From: Apus apus
Lineage: Eukaryota > Chordata > Aves > Apodiformes > Apodidae
Assembly: GCF_020740795.1 (NCBI RefSeq)
Contig: NC_067285.1
Span: forward strand, 72,764,342-72,828,341
DNA: 64,000 nucleotides
Reading direction: 5' to 3'
Position numbers and translations under genes: made by a program. Under the pieces are notes generated by a model. The model was not told the origin of the DNA. It worked only from the letters and a program-made list of their open reading frames with translations, and made no database searches. Positions 21,844 to 36,800 of the stretch are shown here, in pieces; position 1 is the stretch's first letter; every line of letters starts with the position of its first letter.

Positions 21844-24800
21844 GTGAGCCGCGGGGGCAGGGCGGGTCCGGCCTCGCCGGAGCCCGCTCCACGGGGTCCC
21901 GGGGGGCCGCCCCGGCTGCGGAGGGCGGCCGAGCAGCGGGGCAGGTGGCGGAGGCCGGCGGGGAGCGGGAACACCGCTGCCGCCGCTCGCCTGCTGAGGG
22001 GCTGCGACGTAGGTGTGCCGCAGCCCCCCTCGGGTGCCCCTCTGTGGAGTTTCCGCAGGGAGGAGTGGGCACCCCCGGGCGGGCCGGGGCGGGGCGGGAC
22101 GCACCGCCGCTCCGGTGGGTCTTCCTCCGCCTTCACCTCTGGCTGGATCTCTCAGCCATTTTCTGTGCCAGTTGGAAGTGGCACGCTGGGGCGCCGCGGG
22201 GCGCGCACCGCCCGGCCCCTCGGCAGTGGCGGGGGGAGGCGCCGGGCCGCCTCTTTCCTCGCGTGTGTATGGGTGGGTGTGTCTTCTGTGAGAACTCGTG
22301 CTCTGCTCTCATAAGTACAGGAAAATTTAAAAAAAATAATCCTATTGTCGTGACCTAAATACACGTGCTTAGTCTGATGACCCACTGAGCGTTAGGTACT
22401 TCGCGCTGCTCTCTCTGTTTGTGATATCACAAATCCTTAAAGGTGAGATTTCATAGCTATTGCTACTTCAGGGCTTGAATATATAGTATTTGCATAATAC
22501 TGAATTATTGCTGTTTTCTAAACCCTCGGGGACAGCTCAGGCTGGCAGTTTGGAGCTTTGTTACTTTGAGCATCTGTTCTGCTCACAAGACCAAACCGGT
22601 GCTGGTGAGCACAGTGACTATCACATGTGTGTCCGGTAATCTCTGTCTTTTTTTCTATACGGCATGAGATGACTAGTCTTGTGATCAGATAGTGCACAGG
22701 ATTTAATTGGAATCCGTTTTTTCACTGCTGAAACTACTAAGAATGATAAGAGAGAGGGGTGGAAAATATCTTGCTCAACAAAGTGCCAAGTATAAAAGAT
22801 CACAATCGTGTATCCATTATAATGTCAAAGACAGTCTGTGTGGGCCATGGCCATCTGTGTGACTGAAACTGCAAGATCACAGTGAAAAATTGAGTAAGAT
22901 CAGCATGGCATTAGGGTATTTGAGATATAAGGCTATTAATCTGAAAATGGTCAGATATCGTGGTGTTCCTGCATTCTTACCAGACAAAGAGCTGGTGAAT
23001 TTTGTCAGTCTGTAAAGTCTATATGCTATACTAGTTAATTACTCTTTGTACCACTTATTCGCTACATTAATTAAATATCTCCTTTAATTTGAAAGAAAAC
23101 AAATATATTTTCCACATTTAAACTGAGTGACAATTCCCAACTAACTGTTATTTGCCATGTACTTAAAATCTTATCAAGTACTCTGTATCAGAGACCAAAA
23201 AACTACTTTAGTTTTGAGGTTATTGGATTAATCAAAGATCTCCATGAAGGCAGATTCCTTGCACAGTGTCCCCCCTTAAATCAGTAAGATTACTCCATCT
23301 GGTACAATTTGTGAGGCTAGGGACTATATTTGTTTTCTTCTATTTCCTAGGTAAGATATTCCACACTCAGTTTTCCCTTTGAGTAATATTAAAATTATGT
23401 GACACTTAAAACAAAACCTGTCATCACTAAAATACTACTGTAGGTACCCCTCCCTATTTTTATCCCCTATTTGCCCCATTCCCTTGCTATCTGATAATAT
23501 TGCATTAAGCTTCTTCCTTATGACTTCTAAATGTGCTGCAGTGTTTTTTCTTTATTTCTAGTGATCTGTTTATGGTCTGCAGGAGCATACTTACTGCATC
23601 TTAGAACATGTACTACAACATTTTTAATAGACTTTCTATTGAACAGTGATGTCTGAATGGAGAGATGTGATTGGACCTAAGTAAAAAGGCAGACTTAATC
23701 CTTTGGTTGCTTCTGTATCTAGCATATGCTGCTGGCCACCATTAGAGATGAAGTGTCAGGATCATTTTCTGTTCTAGTGTCAAGCCTATGTTTTTAAGGA
23801 TTTTAGTTAGTTTTATTCCCTCTTCTTTATTTGGTTAGTGAGGTCCCTCTGCATTCAGTATGTTCTGCTGTGTATAGCTTTCTTAAGGGGCCCTGTAAGA
23901 GTAAGAGCAAGATGTATCCTTGGACTCTGACTTATTATGAAAGACTTGAAAACCTAAGTGTATTCATGCACCTTCCTTACCCTGAACAGCAGAATCATCA
24001 AAAATCTCTTTAGTAGATAATACCTCCTCAAATTAACTTAATTTAACAACTCTTTCAAGTATGTTGTTAGGAAGCTTTGTGTTTTTTTTTCTTCCCAGGA
24101 ACTCTGTTGCAGAGAGCCATCAACCAGGCTTGAGGTTTGCCTGTAATAAGTACCATGTGTGGTTATTCTGTTGCCCTCTTTAATGGGAGCTAAGTCTTGA
24201 CTAAATATTGGTGCAACTTCCCGTCTTTGGCTCTGAAGAAAGCTGCATGCCAGGAGTTCTGTGCTGCTTACCAGGATGAGCTGGCATAGCCTCCAAGAGT
24301 AAGAGGGACACAGTGTATATCACTGAATGTGGAGCCATGGAAATGGTTTCTTGGGTGTCTGAGCATTAGCATTTTAATTTGGATCAAGAAAGCACTTTTA
24401 AAGAAAACCTCTCAGCTGTCTCTACTTGCTGCACTTTGGCTCATGTAGCCAAGTGGCTTCCATGTGGAAACTGGGTTCCTGTTGGAATGAATGAAATTAG
24501 AAAGTGTGTTCCAATCACTAATGGGCATTCAGTCCCTGGGTCTAAAGTACAGCTGGTCAAAAGTAAAACCCCAGAATACGTATAGTGTGGGTGTCAGCAC
24601 CAGTTAATTAACTTTGTGGATCTAGTCCTGTTGGGCTGCACTACATGTTCATGTAAACATAACCCTTACTTGTTGGGTGAGGAGAAAGTAAACATGAGGT
24701 GTAGGTGGTAATAGCCATTAGGATAGTAGAACTTTTCTCCCGTTCTACACCTCTCTTCAAAAATAATGGAAGTATGAAGTTGTAGAAGGGTAGTAGTTAA

Positions 24801-27800
24801 AATTCCTAAATATCTTAGTTCATTTTTAAAAAGTGAAATTGTAAACCAGCTGGAAAACAGGTGGCTGTTAGTGACATGGTATTGTATTTGTTCTAAGTGG
24901 TTTTGTACACAGATCTACAGCTTCTTGTTTCTGTTACTGCTGCTTTTTCCTTCCCTTAACTAAAAATATCTATATATGTATTTGTGTATATATGTGTATA
25001 ATTAATACATTAAAATGTATGTGATATACACACACATAACCTTTCAACAGAGACATGTGAGTGACTGTAGTTCAGTATATTTCTTTTCAGCCTCTAACAC
25101 TGAAGAAATCTGGATTACTTTGTGTGTTTATGTGGCTAAATTCCCCCAATATTTCTTATTTCCTTATAAAATATAACTTCCCATATCACATTGATTTGGA
25201 GTACTTTGTACAGGTTTTTGGAGTGCTACCAGGGTCATGGTCATGTGCACAGCAGGATGGTAGCTATTGTTGCCAAACCTGTGGATTACAAATTTGAAGG
25301 ACTGAGTATTTTATAAGCACTTAGTATCTCAACACTAAAATGTCTCAAGTGTGAAGAATATTTATGGGTTGCAGATAGTTTGATTGTACTGAAATTTGTA
25401 GCAGTTTCCCTGTAATTGTGTTTACCTGATTATAGAATGGCATGCCACATCAGTGCTTTTCTGTACTTCTCAATATGAAAAACTGTTGTTATCCTTAAAC
25501 TGAGTGGTAACGTTTCACACTAATTTCAGTCTTTGATAGTTGGTTTATTTTTTTTAATGAAGTGGCTGTATCCAGTGATGTAAGAATAAAAAGAGAAGCC
25601 TTGGAGTTTTTGGAAGGCTGTGCTTTCATGCTGTGTCATTTCTGCATTGTAACCTCTGATGAAATTTCTTTGATATCAATATGCTTAGTGAAGCAATGCT
25701 GTAAAACAGGCAATAATTTCATTTTACATGGATTGTATAAAAAAAGAGAGGTTATGTTATTTCACCTGTGTGTGAAGCTTGAAAATGGGTTGTTTCTTCA
25801 GCTTTAAGCATCAGCTGCTCCTTCTGGTGCCTATAATGGAGCGGATATCATGTTGTAACTGCAGGATATCTATCTGGTAACAGTTTGTTAGCTTTGGTAT
25901 ATGAGATCATTTGTTTGGCAGCTGATACTAGTAATTCCTTTGGTCATAGCACTGAAATGCTTGGTGAGATCCCACTCGCTAAGCATTATTTCACAGCATT
26001 TATTACCAGCCTGGCAGTGTTCCACCTTCTGAAAAAGGAAATAAAGCAGTAGTGAGCTTTGAGTCTGCCTGCGTGTCAGTTTGTTACATCTTTGTTAAAA
26101 TGAAACACTCCACAGTAAATTCCTGTAGCCTAATTGGTTGCTCTTGAGCTTCTTGCAGCCTTATAAACATCCACCCAGCAGCAGCTCTGCTGAGCATCCA
26201 GGTACATCTTCGCACATGGAAATATTCTTAAACAACTGGGTGTAAATGCTTCAAAAAGTGTTTGAAAGAAAATCACTGTTTTATATGCTGTAAGAAGGGC
26301 AATGCAGCCCAGGACCACATCTGAGAATGGGGGCAAGGAAAGTTAAACAATGCATCTAAGTCACATACCTCTTAACTGGTAGCTGAAGGTGAGCCTTAAG
26401 GTGCAGTATTATACCTCTGCTCTGGCATTAGCCTTTCCTCAGTAATGACAGCTAAAGAGTAAGTTCTGCAGAATGAGATTTATTAGTCTTAGAGAGGAAG
26501 TGATTGAAAGTATGGTCTTTTGAAGTGAAAACCACACTTCCAGCCTGGGGCTGTTTTGAAGGAAAACAAACAAACCCCACATCCCCTTTTGAGCTTTGTA
26601 GGAACCAGGGCCATTCTCCTATTTAAGTTGTTTGGATTTTTCTTCCCCTACACACTTAGGTTACTGAACAACCTCTTGGTTTCCTCTAGCTTTACTCTGA
26701 GGATAACTCTCATTCTTTCTTACAGTTGCAAGAAGACACCCTCTTTTTTGCCACAGCTGGCTAAAAAGCTGTGTGGAAATGCAAATTGCATAAGCTACTG
26801 ATGTTCTGAGAGGGATGGACATACCTTGGTTACTTAATTCCATTAAAAGATTTATTCTTGCCTGACTGATACATTGGTTTTGCCAGTAGGTTGTCTTATT
26901 TCTGGTTTACAAGTAACTTGTCCATGTGGCAGAACTAGCTAGTAGTGTAGTTCCTACACACCTGACTCTTTAAATTGATGTGCAGTTGGATAGTAGGTGC
27001 TTAAGTCCTTATTCTTAGGATACTTTTGCTGTTTACATGTCCAAAATGTGTTAGATGAGTACTCTGCCACATAGTATGCTCTGTAGAAAGTGATTTGGAG
27101 AATAGTAGCAACAGAGTCTTGGAGCTACCTTCCGTTGTCCGGAGCACAATATAAAGCAGAATACAATCTGAAACTTTGACGCTAATGCTGTAGGCGAATA
27201 CGTCTGTTGACATAAATGGATTGCTATGAGTGACAAAATAGAGCTGCTTGGGGCTGAAAAATACGGATATTCATTCATAAAAGCTCAGTTCATAGAGAAA
27301 CTTATTAAAAGCTAATGCAGAGCTGTATTGCCAGTAGATGCTGGCTTCATGTAAACTTACGTAAACTTCGTAACTTTTCTTATGTAAACTTAGTTGAAAT
27401 AGCAGAATTGCTTTCTTAAAACTGGAGAAGAAGGAGAGATGGAAGATGCTTGACAAAAATGTTGTAATTGTTAGTCATCAAGTCATCCCACTTTGACATT
27501 GTTGGATGTAGGTGTTCAAGTGCTTGGTGTAGTGGCCTTTAGCTGTAGCTTTGGTCTGAGCAGTGAGTAAAAGCAGACCAAAAGCCCAAAAAGAGTAGAT
27601 GTGACAAAATTGCTGGTGTCAGATGGGCCAGAAAATTGAGTAATTATTTTCATAAAAGCAATTTACTTCTTGTTCTGGCATTTTAGTAACATTGAAGCTG
27701 CTGAGGACTTCTTTTGCAAAGAGAGTTCTTTGGGTTAATACTATGTGTGCTACAAACTTTGGTGACTTACCTGTTCCTTTAGGTATATCTTCTGAGGCTT

Positions 27801-30800
27801 ACAGTCATGACCTCTCATCTGTAATCCATTTGCATCTTAGTGACTGATGTTTAGGGATCGGTTCTGAAGAGAAGACTGTTTTAGAGCAGTGTGTCGTGGT
27901 TTATATTTGTCAACAGTTGTTTCTGCTAAGTACACCCTTGATTAAGAACACACTGTAGTCTTGCATGCCACTTAGACAAAGTGTTGTGCGAAGGATGTTC
28001 TTATGCTATCCTAATTATCAGTATTTGCTATGTGGAGGTTTCCATGGGTACACTTGTTAGGCAAAAGATGAGGAATGCATTTCTGTAGGATGGTGGTTAA
28101 CAGGCTTGCTAGAGAGAGTAAGTGAGAAAAGGAGGACTTTGAATTGGGTGCTTCTGGTGTGAGGGCAGCAAATGTGCTAGCACCTTTGCATTTACTTCTT
28201 GCGATAGCGTCAGTTTACTACTGATCTGACTAACAAGCATGGACATGGTTTGTTCAGCTTTGCCTGTCGTGAATCATCTCCTCCTGTGTTCTGCCTTTTC
28301 TTAATCTTCAGGTGCAGGTTCTTTTCCATTCTGCTTTCCCCTCACCTTAACAGTGCTTGCTGCCTTTCTTGCCTTACAACATGTGCCCTGTTTGTATTTG
28401 TTTCTTAAATACTGTAGCAATGCCGTGCTTTTATATGCAAGATTGAGGTCACAAGACAAGCTCCTGCACAGACTGCAAGGTGAAGCATTCTTCTGAGGCA
28501 CTGAAAGAACTAGCCTCAGTAATGATGCCTGTGCTTGCCAACAAAAATTAGTGCAAGTACCGTGCTTTTACATGACCAACAGCAAAATATCTGTTTTATC
28601 AGCGTGCATGCTTCCTGGTTATTGGTGAGATTCTTAGAATTGTACTGATAAATGGGCATGAGGGCTTTTACATCACACTTGCTGCCATTCAAACTGACTC
28701 ATGATTTTCCTTCCATAGACTGTTCTGAAGTGCAACTTGAGCTGTGTGTGATGTAATTACTGAATCAGTATAGAGCTTTTTTTTGCAGCATGTTCTCACC
28801 TCGGTTAGCTTATGTTCAGACACATTTTTGTCTGTCTTCTGTTTTTCTGTGTGAGCACATGAGCTTGTCCAACTACTGCTGATCACTTGAGTGCTTATAT
28901 CTGTCATCTTTCTTTTCATGTTCCCACAAAATGAGTTTCTAAAATCTTCACATTTAACACTGATCTCTAACTTTCGCTCTAAAATAGCTTGTACTTTTAA
29001 AGACAAATCCTACTATAGGAAAGGTCATGTGCCTTGTGTTTCTGAAGTCCTGACTTGTTTAACATGATGGGGTTAAACAAGCTGGGCAGAGACCTGCTAA
29101 GCAACTGAAAGGGAAGGTTGGTGACCTCCAGGGCCGGCACAAGGAAGAAGTGAATGTTGTGCAGAAACCACTTTGCCCAGCAATACAGCAGTGAGGTTAG
29201 TCCATATGAATTAAAACTCCTTGGTCTTGGCAAACGGCTGCAGTGGTATAGATTTTCTTATACTGTGCTGAAACTGATTATTTGCTGAACATTTGTCACT
29301 TCCATGGTATCATTGATATAATAGAGAATGTTGGAGCCCTCCTTGGTCATGTCTGTAAAGGTCAGTGATACAAGTATCTCTTGCAGTAGTTTGTGTTAAG
29401 CTGTCAGAATTCATGCAGAAGTGGTCATGGAAAGCTCTTATGTTCTAGTCCTCAGCAGTGTTGAGAAGGCTGGAATGCAGAGCTGGGAACTGGTAACCAC
29501 TTGAGTTCACTTGACTGATAACTATAGTGACATGCATCTAAGCTCTTACTTAATCTTGGCTTTTAGACTGGAGGAAGGTTGCTCTCACATGGTAGCCAGT
29601 TGAAACATCTTCAGCAGTGCCCACCTCTGCCATACCAACTGTTTAAAGAGTTTCTAAATCCTATTGAGTTAAAAGAGTTGGGAAAACGAATACTCTCTGA
29701 TTATAAAGATGTTTATGACACCTGGCTGTGGATATATAGCATGCTAAAATGATTTTGCATATGATTCCAAGTTCTAGAGTGGGTGAGTAACACTTGATGT
29801 CTTCAGTATTTGAGCGGCTCAAGGATATGTCAGTTGTCCACTGTGAACTAGATCAGAGTACAGTTTAGTGCGGAATCAATTCAGGTTCTAAATTTCTTGT
29901 GTTCAGAAGTTCATCTATGCAGTCTTACATACAGAATTATGTTTGGGAATTCTTTTGAGTGGAACTAGGAAAATAATGTGTATTTGAAAACTAGCTTTTT
30001 CTGCTTGTCACTTTATGGTGGCACTTGGTAACTCTAAAATGTCTATGTATAGCTGAACTGGATAATGGGTTCAGGGGTAAGCATGCAATGGAGAGGAAAA
30101 GGAGAACAGAACATTTGTATAGAAATGTTGTGTTAGCATGTGAACTAGAAATCTGATTGAAGCAGTAGCTTTTTGGTTGTGTTACTGAAGCGCTAAAAAT
30201 TTGCTACAGTATAGACTTTATTAGAGTTGTATCCTCAGGCCCTTTTTTTACTAGAAAATAAAGTTTTGTTTGTTTTTTTTAATGAAGGTGTCCTGAATCT
30301 CTAATTGTTAAGAAGGCTCCTAGTGAGTCTACTCTGGTAGACTTCATCTTGGGAGAAAGTCAGGCCCATTATAAAGTACTTTCTTGTATAGTGGTTTGCT
30401 AGGGAACACTGAAGGAGCTACACCAATTATTACCTTCTCATGAGGAGAAAGGTTTCTCATTTGTCTAAACAGATAATTGCTACATGATCTTGCTGACTGA
30501 AATTCTAGGTTTTTTCAATCACTGAGTCTTTGATGTCTGTAGCATTTTCCTATGGCATCACAAAGTTGCAACTGTCTTTCTGTGATTTTTTTTTTTTTAA
30601 TTATTTTTTCATCCAGATATTTCATGATTGATGGACTGCTTTCTTGGTAGCCAAATCTTGCTATGGTACTGGGTGTGGTCAGCTGTAATTATGTATAAAC
30701 CTGGCTGTATAAACTTTTAAGTCTTGTATAATACCAGTGTTTTTGAGAAAATGTTTGGGATCCTATGTGAGTAGTTAGGGCGGTTGGCCTGCTTTAAGGA

Positions 30801-33800
30801 GGAGGCTATTTCATAACTTAATGATTATTTATACATTCAAAGTCCTATGCAATTGGTGGTAAACAGAACATAACTTTCTTGCACAGTGTCTTGCAGGGTT
30901 TGCCCATGCCAGTCAGCTGCGGGACTGTCATTTGTTTGGTTTTGTGTGTAGTCTTTTTCATTGAAAAGGTATTATGGCATGAGTGATTTAATTACCCTGA
31001 TCTTCTCTATGGGGTCCTATGATGTGGTTCCTCCTTCTCTTTCCAGTAAAACTTGAAAATAAATGTACATAAGCTTTCTAGATTCAGTGTGAGTTACTGG
31101 AAAGCTACCTTCCACGCTGCCTACAAGAGAGGGTTAAGGAAAGTATTTTGGATGGAATAGGCAAATGATCATAACAACAAGAGGAGCAAAACATATTTTT
31201 GGCTATAACTAGTGAAAAATGCCGGAGCTGACGTTATATCCGTCTGTATTATCACTTCATTCAATCTAAGTCAGGATTTCCTGGCATTCATCTGGACAGA
31301 GGCAATGGACTTTGCTGTTCATGCTATAGCAACTTCTGCATGATCAAGTATGGCTTCTTGAGTAGGTGTTCTTTCCCGTATCCTTATCAGCTGAGCAAAT
31401 CGGAAAATTTTCATAGGTATTCGGCATACTTAGTTTTTCTTCACTCCCCTCCTTGTTGTTACAGTTTAACTTTTCACTTGCAACTTCTGTTTTAGAAGAA
31501 CCAACACCTGTCTTGCTCTTACCAGAGTTTACCACAGCCATTTTCACAAGGCTCACCAGTATTATGTTAGCTTATAAAAAACACCTGGGCTGCTGCTGGG
31601 CTCTCAGCACTGCAAGAGAGCCACATCTCATTCTTGATTTCATATATTATGAATTTGGGAAGAAGCATCTAGAACCAGATAACTTTTAATTTATTTATTT
31701 CACTTAAAAGTGCATATTCAGCAGTATAATTTGATTCAGTTGAAACTGACCTCTTATGAAGCAATTTCCCTTGGAAGAAGGGCCTGGGTAGTACTTGCCT
31801 CTAGCCTTGATTGGGAGTGTTTTCTGGTGCAGTGGGAGCATGTGTTCAGAACAAGGACAAAGGGGATTTACAATGCTTTCTGCACCCCCAGAGAGAGCAT
31901 CCTAAACTTACTTGGCTGTGAAGTTTGAGAAAGAATGTCATGTCCTCTGAAGTTTACAAAGCCTTCTTGTGAACGTAGTTTTTTCATAGCAGGACTGGAA
32001 GAAACTTGTAAAGACATTGTTTCTGTGAATATGCAGGTGTTTTTAGTTACTTTCAGTGAAAGTATTTGGGTGTGTTTTAGCAAAAGGAGTATTTTTTTCA
32101 GCTAACTAGAAAAAAATCAGAGGAGGATGTTAAACACCAAATGTTGTCATCTCTGTATCAGCTGCCATTAATAGGTATTTACTTATGTCTATAAATAATA
32201 TGGTTTAGTTGTGTGGTGTTTTGTTTTTTTTTCATATTCTAAAACTACCCCTTTGAACACAGGCTTGAAAGCTGCATACAGATTTTTTCTTATTAACTAA
32301 ATTAAAAAAAAAAAAAGCTTTACAGAAGAAGAAGGAACAGGAAAGAGCAGGCAACCAAACCCATGCCTCGGGATATGCACCCCTAAGGTGTGGTAGTGAT
32401 GTCTGTGCTGGCCTACTCATTTATATAGGAGATATTAAGGTCTAAGATCCATCAGCACTTTGACACAGCAGTACGATGTTAAAAATACCAGATTATGTCT
32501 TGTGTTATTGCTCAAAATTCTCCTTCACATGTGCCATGTGTAATTCTTCCTTCTGTTCAAGAGAAGGTGGGGAAAGGCAGAGGCAGTAAAGCTGCTAGGG
32601 TAAGAGATTTCTATTCATTTCATTTTCTGGCAGAGGCAGTGCTCAGACGTGCCTTGGCAGTGTCTGTATTTAGTAGCTGTGTTCCTGGATGCAGGCCCAA
32701 TCACATGGTGCCGCTGGAACAAGTGACATGGGAATGATGCACTAGCTGAGACCTGGCGCTGCATACCAAAGGAGGTGGGGTGGCCCTGATGGCCTGTGGC
32801 ACAGTCCTAAGTAGAGATGCTGAACCAAGCACTGCATGCTCCCATCTGGCTGCTGCTGTTTGGCTTCAGTGAGAGCTGGAAGTTTGTCTTTAAAAAAGAC
32901 AAAAAGAAAAAAAACCCAAAAAACAACCCATAACCCTACAGAAAGTTAAATAACAAGTAAACCTTCAGTTCTTTGCAATTATAAAGATTAATACTATGAA
33001 ATAACTTCTGCAAAATATTGTACATAGGTTAGATCAGCTGAATTCTGCTTGCTGTTAGAGGCTATGAGAGTTAGGGGGGAAGGTGGGGTGGAAGGAGGAA
33101 AGTTAGTCAGGACTAAGCAAGGCTTTCTGTACTGTGAAAAGGACTGTGATGCATGTAAGGTGCCAACCTCATTGCATACTTTAGCTTTCTTTGTTTAAAG
33201 TCCTAGCTTAACAAAAATAAGCACACTTTTCTTAATGGTAGAACACAATTAAATATAGGCACTTCTTTGTGCAGTTACAAGTCTTGAGATCTTTTTGCTA
33301 TTGGGGAATTCCACTTTTGGAGCTAGCAACTGAGAGCACTGTCTGTGCTGTTTATGGTACTACTTCAAACACATTGTTCTTGTTGGTATTTTTGTTTGGT
33401 TACGGTTGGTTCGTTTTGTTTTTGCATTATCACTGAGGCACTGTATGAAAGCTGACCCCCAAACTTCAGACTTGTACATAAGCCAACAGAAAAGTGAACC
33501 CAAACTTACAAAAGTTGGCTGAGTTATGAAACACTGGTTTAATAGGCTTTTCTTGATGTTTGTGGAAAGTTAATATGTGCAATTTATGGTGACTTGAACT
33601 TGTATAGATGTGTTTGTTAGGCTTTATCAGGTGTGTGTGGGTTTTGTGGTAGTTTTTTTGTGTGTATCACTTTCTGGCAACAAAGTAATGAAAAATGCTT
33701 CTAACCTTGAAAAATCCAGTATATTCTCCTCCTTTAGACAGGGAGTCTGTGGAATTCTAACTTTTTAGTGAATAACTAAATAATATATAACTAGAATAAC

Positions 33801-36800
33801 TAATGTTGTTTTGCTTTTCATACAGTAACATATAGAATTATCTTTTTTAAAAAAGTAACCTTTCTGTACAGTGATTTGAAATTAAGAACTTTATTTTTGT
33901 CCAGTAGAACTCTTCCTACAGGAAGACTTAAGCAGAGAGAGAGAGAGAAAGAAGTGCTGCAAATAACATGTTCCTTCTTCACTTGTATGACTAATCTGCA
34001 ATGTATCCTGCCTAACTTGTGTGAAACTAGTAACTGTGTATCATGTTTGAACAAGGTGTTCATCTGAGGTTAAAAGTGCTTTACCATATTAGGACTACTT
34101 TAAATCATTGTGGAAAAAGAATGTGGTGTGGCATCAGCACAACTTCCATATCCAAGGTTTTGGAAAGAGGAGGAGCAATGCAGGGCTAATACTTCAAACT
34201 GGGAGGGAGGAAGGGAACCTGCATCTTCTGCATAAGCTAAACAACAGACTAAAAGAGGGAAATTCATCATTAAGCAATCCAAAATAAATTCTACTTCACC
34301 TTTAAACATGTGCTTTGGCACTCTTCCTGAATGTCTGTGTTGTAGGCATTTTTTGTCTATCAGTTTTGCTAAGTGTATGTTTTGCAAAAACAAGTGCTCA
34401 CTGAAACAGCAGATATGATTCAAACTTTCTTTTCATACACTTCTCTAGCCTGCTTCTAAAAGCTGTTTAGAAAACAAAACCTTACAGGGGGTTAGATTTG
34501 AAAACCATGCTTAAGTTTTAGTAGACATATGTAACTTATACAGAGAAGAGTTCTTCCTCTTTCCTGTACCCCAATTTTTCTTGCAAAAGTATTACCTTGA
34601 GTTTAAATAATTTAGGTTATTTCTTGCAGTGGAGGTGAAGGACAGGAAATGACCTATAAGCAGAGCAGGTGACGTGCTGTCATAGAGCCTAGAAAGAGTG
34701 ATTAAACTCTCCTTCTCAGAGGATTGTATCTGGAGACCAGGACGCTTTTTTCAATTTTCTTGGACTTGGGGGGTTTTCTGTGTGTGGTTTTGCTTCCTTT
34801 TTTTTTTTTTTTTTTTCCCCCCTCTCCCTAGGAATTGCTCTGTGGATTTTTGATGGTAATTCCCCAGGTATTTTGGGATTTATAGTATTCTACAGATTAC
34901 TTCATCTATGGATGAGGTAGTTTAGTGAAGCATGTCAATTCAGTCAGCTTTACAGGAGTTCCTGATCATAGTCTCATATGAATCCAGTATTGTGGTCATT
35001 TAAGTGAATTATTCAAAATTCTGTTTTGTTGGGGTTTTTTTGGGTAAAAGATATGATGGAAGTGAATGCTATCAGTTGTTGATCTTATTCCAAGTACAGA
35101 CACCTGGTAATCAGTTTTGTGTTTCACTTGTGCTCAAAGGTGGCTAGGAGTGCTGGTGTTTAAGTAGTCCTCAATGAGGTGAGAGTTAGGAGTTGCCCTC
35201 TCCAAGTTACTCAAACGATCTAGAGAACAGAACAAAGCTTTTCACTTGTTTCCCTCACTTGGGAGGAGGAGTAATTGTGCTCTAGTATTGTCAGAACTCT
35301 GGGAATTGAAAAATTGAAACTGAGCTTTATTATTATTTATTTTTTATTTTTTATTTTTTATTTTTATTATTTATTATTTGTTAATTAGCAATAATTATTT
35401 ATTATTATTGCTATAGCCTTCCCCCTGCAACTGAGCAAGTTGGTGAACCTAATCTTGCTCTAGGTTTCTTCCTGACTTTTGTCCAGTGTTTAGATTTTGA
35501 GGTTTACTGAAATAACAAAATGCTTTAAGTAGTGTGCTGTGCTATTTAGCAGGTAGCATGTAGCACTGGGTTTTGAAATCCTGCTGTGTTTACTAATTCT
35601 ATTGCTGTATTTCTAGAGGTCCATTAGCAAATTTATTTTCCCTTTTTAATCTTGAAGGGAGCTAGCCCTGTGGCTGTTGATGTTGTAGGATTTCTAAAAC
35701 TTTACTGGTGGGGGAAGGAAGCCATGTAAGACAAGAATTACATGCAGACATGAATAATCTTTTTTTAAAGCAGGGATGGGGAAAAGGACTTTGCTATGCA
35801 GTGGAATTACCTGAGTCTGAATAAAACATCAGATTCCTTATTCTGTTTAAAAGCTTAATTTCTTTTGGTCAGAAGTATTTTATTAGATCTTTTTGTCATC
35901 CATACTGCCATTAAATTGTTTTAATAGACACATGACTATAAATTCTCATCAACCAACTTGATGTCTGAGAACTTTTTTGGTTGTTGTTTTCCCTTCTACT
36001 TTTTTAAAAAGCTTTTCAAAATGGTAGTCTCAGATTCAAGTGTAAATACTATTTGTCCTCAAAAGTAAAAGCCTTAGAGTGTGGAATATCTGGTGTGTTT
36101 CTTAGTGTTGGTCTTTTTTTAAGTGATAACCAGATGGCAATGATGACAGATTCTTATTTGCTCCTGAGCTGTATGAGGTTGCTAGGGGTTGTCAGATGAC
36201 ACTTGCTCACATGAGAGCCATTAACAGGGTGTTGTAGCCAGTGTTAGAGCAACCTTGCAACTTAAGGGCGAGTCACTGCAGAAGCAACTATGCTTCTATT
36301 TTTTTTTTTTTTTAAGAGGCCATATGGTTCAGTCTTGTGACTGCATAATTGCCAGCTACCTAATCACATACCAGGAAACAAACATAGTTAAAGTCAATAT
36401 TAGCTGTTGTATCTGCTACAGCTTTGTGCCAGGCTTGGTGGGAAAAACTCTTAGCAGCAAGAGCAAGTGTACGATGGCTTCTGAAACTTGAAAGTCATGT
36501 CTACTCCTCTGTCTGGAATAATTGCAGCAGTGAATTAGCTACAGCTGTCTTTCTGCATTAATGGCTTACAGAATATATGAAGATCTCTTTGTCTTTTTTC
36601 CCCCTAACAGGAAATTCAGCAGACTGTGTACCTGTATAGGGAAAAAAGCTGATGGTAAACTACCATCGTTAATGGTTGATCTATAGTCAAGAAATCTGCT
36701 TGAGGCTGCATCCCTTCAGCAGGTATTTAGTTTATTTGAAGGAGCTTGACAAGAGGATTCATAGCAAAAGAAAATGTGTGGGGGTACACCAAAAGCTACA

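Larger units (their letters stand above)
21270..22290. promoter_or_regulatory. FNIP2: CpG island: FNIP2 promoter, leader and exon 1
   Basis: About 1 kb of extremely CpG-rich sequence begins near 21275 and fades after 22290. It contains, in order, a CACGTG E-box, an Sp1-type GC box, a CCAAT box, a (GTGCG)3 run at 21493-21507, the FNIP2 leader and the first coding exon. No TATA box is seen in the expected place, which fits a dispersed CpG-island promoter. Confidence 0.87.

Noticed and set aside
21295..22314. 339-codon open frame on the + strand over the FNIP2 promoter, and several antisense frames
   Set aside because: These are GC-rich island artefacts. FNIP2 exon 1 is in a different frame with a strong start context and a GTGAGC donor.
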